DNA from: Gemmatimonadota bacterium
Lineage (GTDB): Bacteria > Gemmatimonadota > Gemmatimonadetes > Gemmatimonadales > Gemmatimonadaceae
Direction of reading: 5' to 3'
Length of the DNA stretch: 6,926 bases
Assembly (NCBI GenBank): GCA_947475795.1
Contig: CANJOX010000165.1
Coordinates: 1-6,926, forward strand
The position numbers and the translations under genes were made by a program. Shown piece by piece: positions 6,244 to 6,926 of this stretch (position 1 is its first letter; each line of letters begins with the position of its first letter). The notes under the pieces are model-generated. The model was not told the origin of the DNA. It worked only from the letters and a program-made list of their open reading frames with translations, and searched no databases.

Positions 6244-6926
6244 TCAGCTCGTCCGCAGCCGCATCGTGAGGCGGTTCAGGGTGTCTTTCCGTTCGTACTC
6301 CAGCGCATCCGTCATGCCGCGCAGCAGCACCACGCCCAGATCGTCGGGGGCGTCCTCGTTCTCCAGCGGATTGAAGGGCACGCCGTGCCCTTCCCACACC
6401 AGCTCCAGTGTCTCCTCGGTTTCCGAGTAGCCGATGGACAGATCGACCGGCGCCGATGACAGGTGCGGCACGTACAGCTGCAGCGCCTCCTCCACCACCA
6501 GCAGCAGCCGCTCGCGCGTCGTGCGCGGCAGGATGTGCTTGTCGCAGAAGGCGATGATCTCCGCGTTCATCGCGTACAGATCGTAGTCGGGCGACGTGAA
6601 GCGCTGCGTGTAACTGCGGATGCGGTGAATGAACGCCCGCGTCTTCTCGCGGGTGGGGTGGTCGAAGATCTGCGCCGGCGGCCCCTGTTCGTAGATCACC
6701 CCTTCGTCCATGTACATCACGCGCGACGAGACGTTGCGGGCAAATTCCATCTCGTGCGTCACGATGATCATCGTCATGCCGTCGCGCGCCAGACTGCGGA
6801 TCACCGCCAGCACTTCGCTCACCGTGGTCGGATCGAGCGCCGACGTGGGCTCGTCGAACAGAATGACCTCGGGCTCCATGGCGAGGCAGCGGGCGATCGC
6901 GACGCGCTGCTTCTGTCCCCCCGACA
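6244..6926 (-). CDS. Amino-acid ABC transporter ATPase (GlnQ-like) fused to a degenerate GHKL/HATPase-like domain (5' end outside window)
   Basis: The visible 226 residues start in the ABC signature [15 protein letters not shown]. Walker B VILFDEP, the D-loop SALDP, and the switch His in IIVTHEM follow, then [15 protein letters not shown] and [16 protein letters not shown], the usual end of polar amino-acid uptake ATPases such as GlnQ. Walker A is off the window. Instead of ending there, the protein continues about 120 residues. From residue 117 or so the pattern resembles RsbW-type ATPase domains: [12 protein letters not shown] at the N-box, [13 protein letters not shown] at the G1 box and [11 protein letters not shown] at the G2 box, ending [19 protein letters not shown]. 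The N-box Asn is Leu, the G1 Asp is Gly and the first G2 Gly is Asp, so ATP binding by this domain is doubtful. It may be a regulatory domain of the importer. Permease and binding-protein genes are probably upstream, outside the window. Confidence 0.88.
   Translation of the reverse strand, partial: SGGQKQRVAIARCLAMEPEVILFDEPTSALDPTTVSEVLAVIRSLARDGMTMIIVTHEMEFARNVSSRVMYMDEGVIYEQGPPAQIFDHPTREKTRAFIHRIRSYTQRFTSPDYDLYAMNAEIIAFCDKHILPRTTRERLLLVVEEALQLYVPHLSSAPVDLSIGYSETEETLELVWEGHGVPFNPLENEDAPDDLGVVLLRGMTDALEYERKDTLNRLTMRLRTS

Noticed and set aside
1..6926. tRNA, rRNA, CRISPR, insertion sequence or riboswitch
   Set aside because: No cloverleaf, repeat-spacer pattern, transposase motif or terminal inverted repeats were seen, and no gap between genes is longer than 82 nt once the small peptide gene is accepted.

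Overview
The window is high-GC bacterial DNA with every supported gene on the minus strand, so transcription runs from high to low coordinates. The codon bias, the gene families (Tat-exported short-chain dehydrogenase/reductase (SDR), OB-fold lipoprotein, CIA30 protein, SnoaL-like protein) and the short spacing fit a soil or environmental Gram-negative lineage. Gemmatimonadota is my best guess, but no marker gene is present and this is inference only.

Layout in the direction of transcription. (1) 6926-6244: the 3' part of a GlnQ-type amino-acid ABC transporter ATPase, fused at its C-terminus to a degenerate GHKL/HATPase-like domain. (2) 6241-5549: a lipoprotein with two OB-fold-like segments, starting 2 nt after the ATPase stop codon and so probably in the same operon. 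A hairpin follows its stop. (3) 5470-5264: a small gene for a 68-residue peptide with a textbook double-glycine leader, lying in a stretch with clearly lower third-position GC. This is the most interesting item in the window. (4) 5194-4076: a Tat-exported extended SDR. (5) 4079-3549: a CIA30-family protein whose start overlaps the stop of the SDR gene (ATGA), so the two are translationally coupled. (6) 3501-3079: a SnoaL/NTF2-like small protein. (7) 3007-1379: an unusual SDR with an N-terminal extension and a four-cysteine zinc-ribbon-like motif, in which the usual catalytic Tyr position is not Tyr. (8) 1296-1: the N-terminal 432 residues of an AcsA-type acetyl-CoA synthetase, running off the window edge.

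How the genes fit together: two pairs look functionally tied by overlap or near-overlap (ABC ATPase with OB-fold lipoprotein; Tat-SDR with CIA30). The other genes have gaps of 47-82 nt, several holding a GC-rich hairpin just after the stop, so they may be separate or partly insulated transcription units. No RNA genes, insertion sequences, CRISPR arrays or origins were seen. No maturation enzyme or peptide exporter for the double-glycine peptide lies inside the window.
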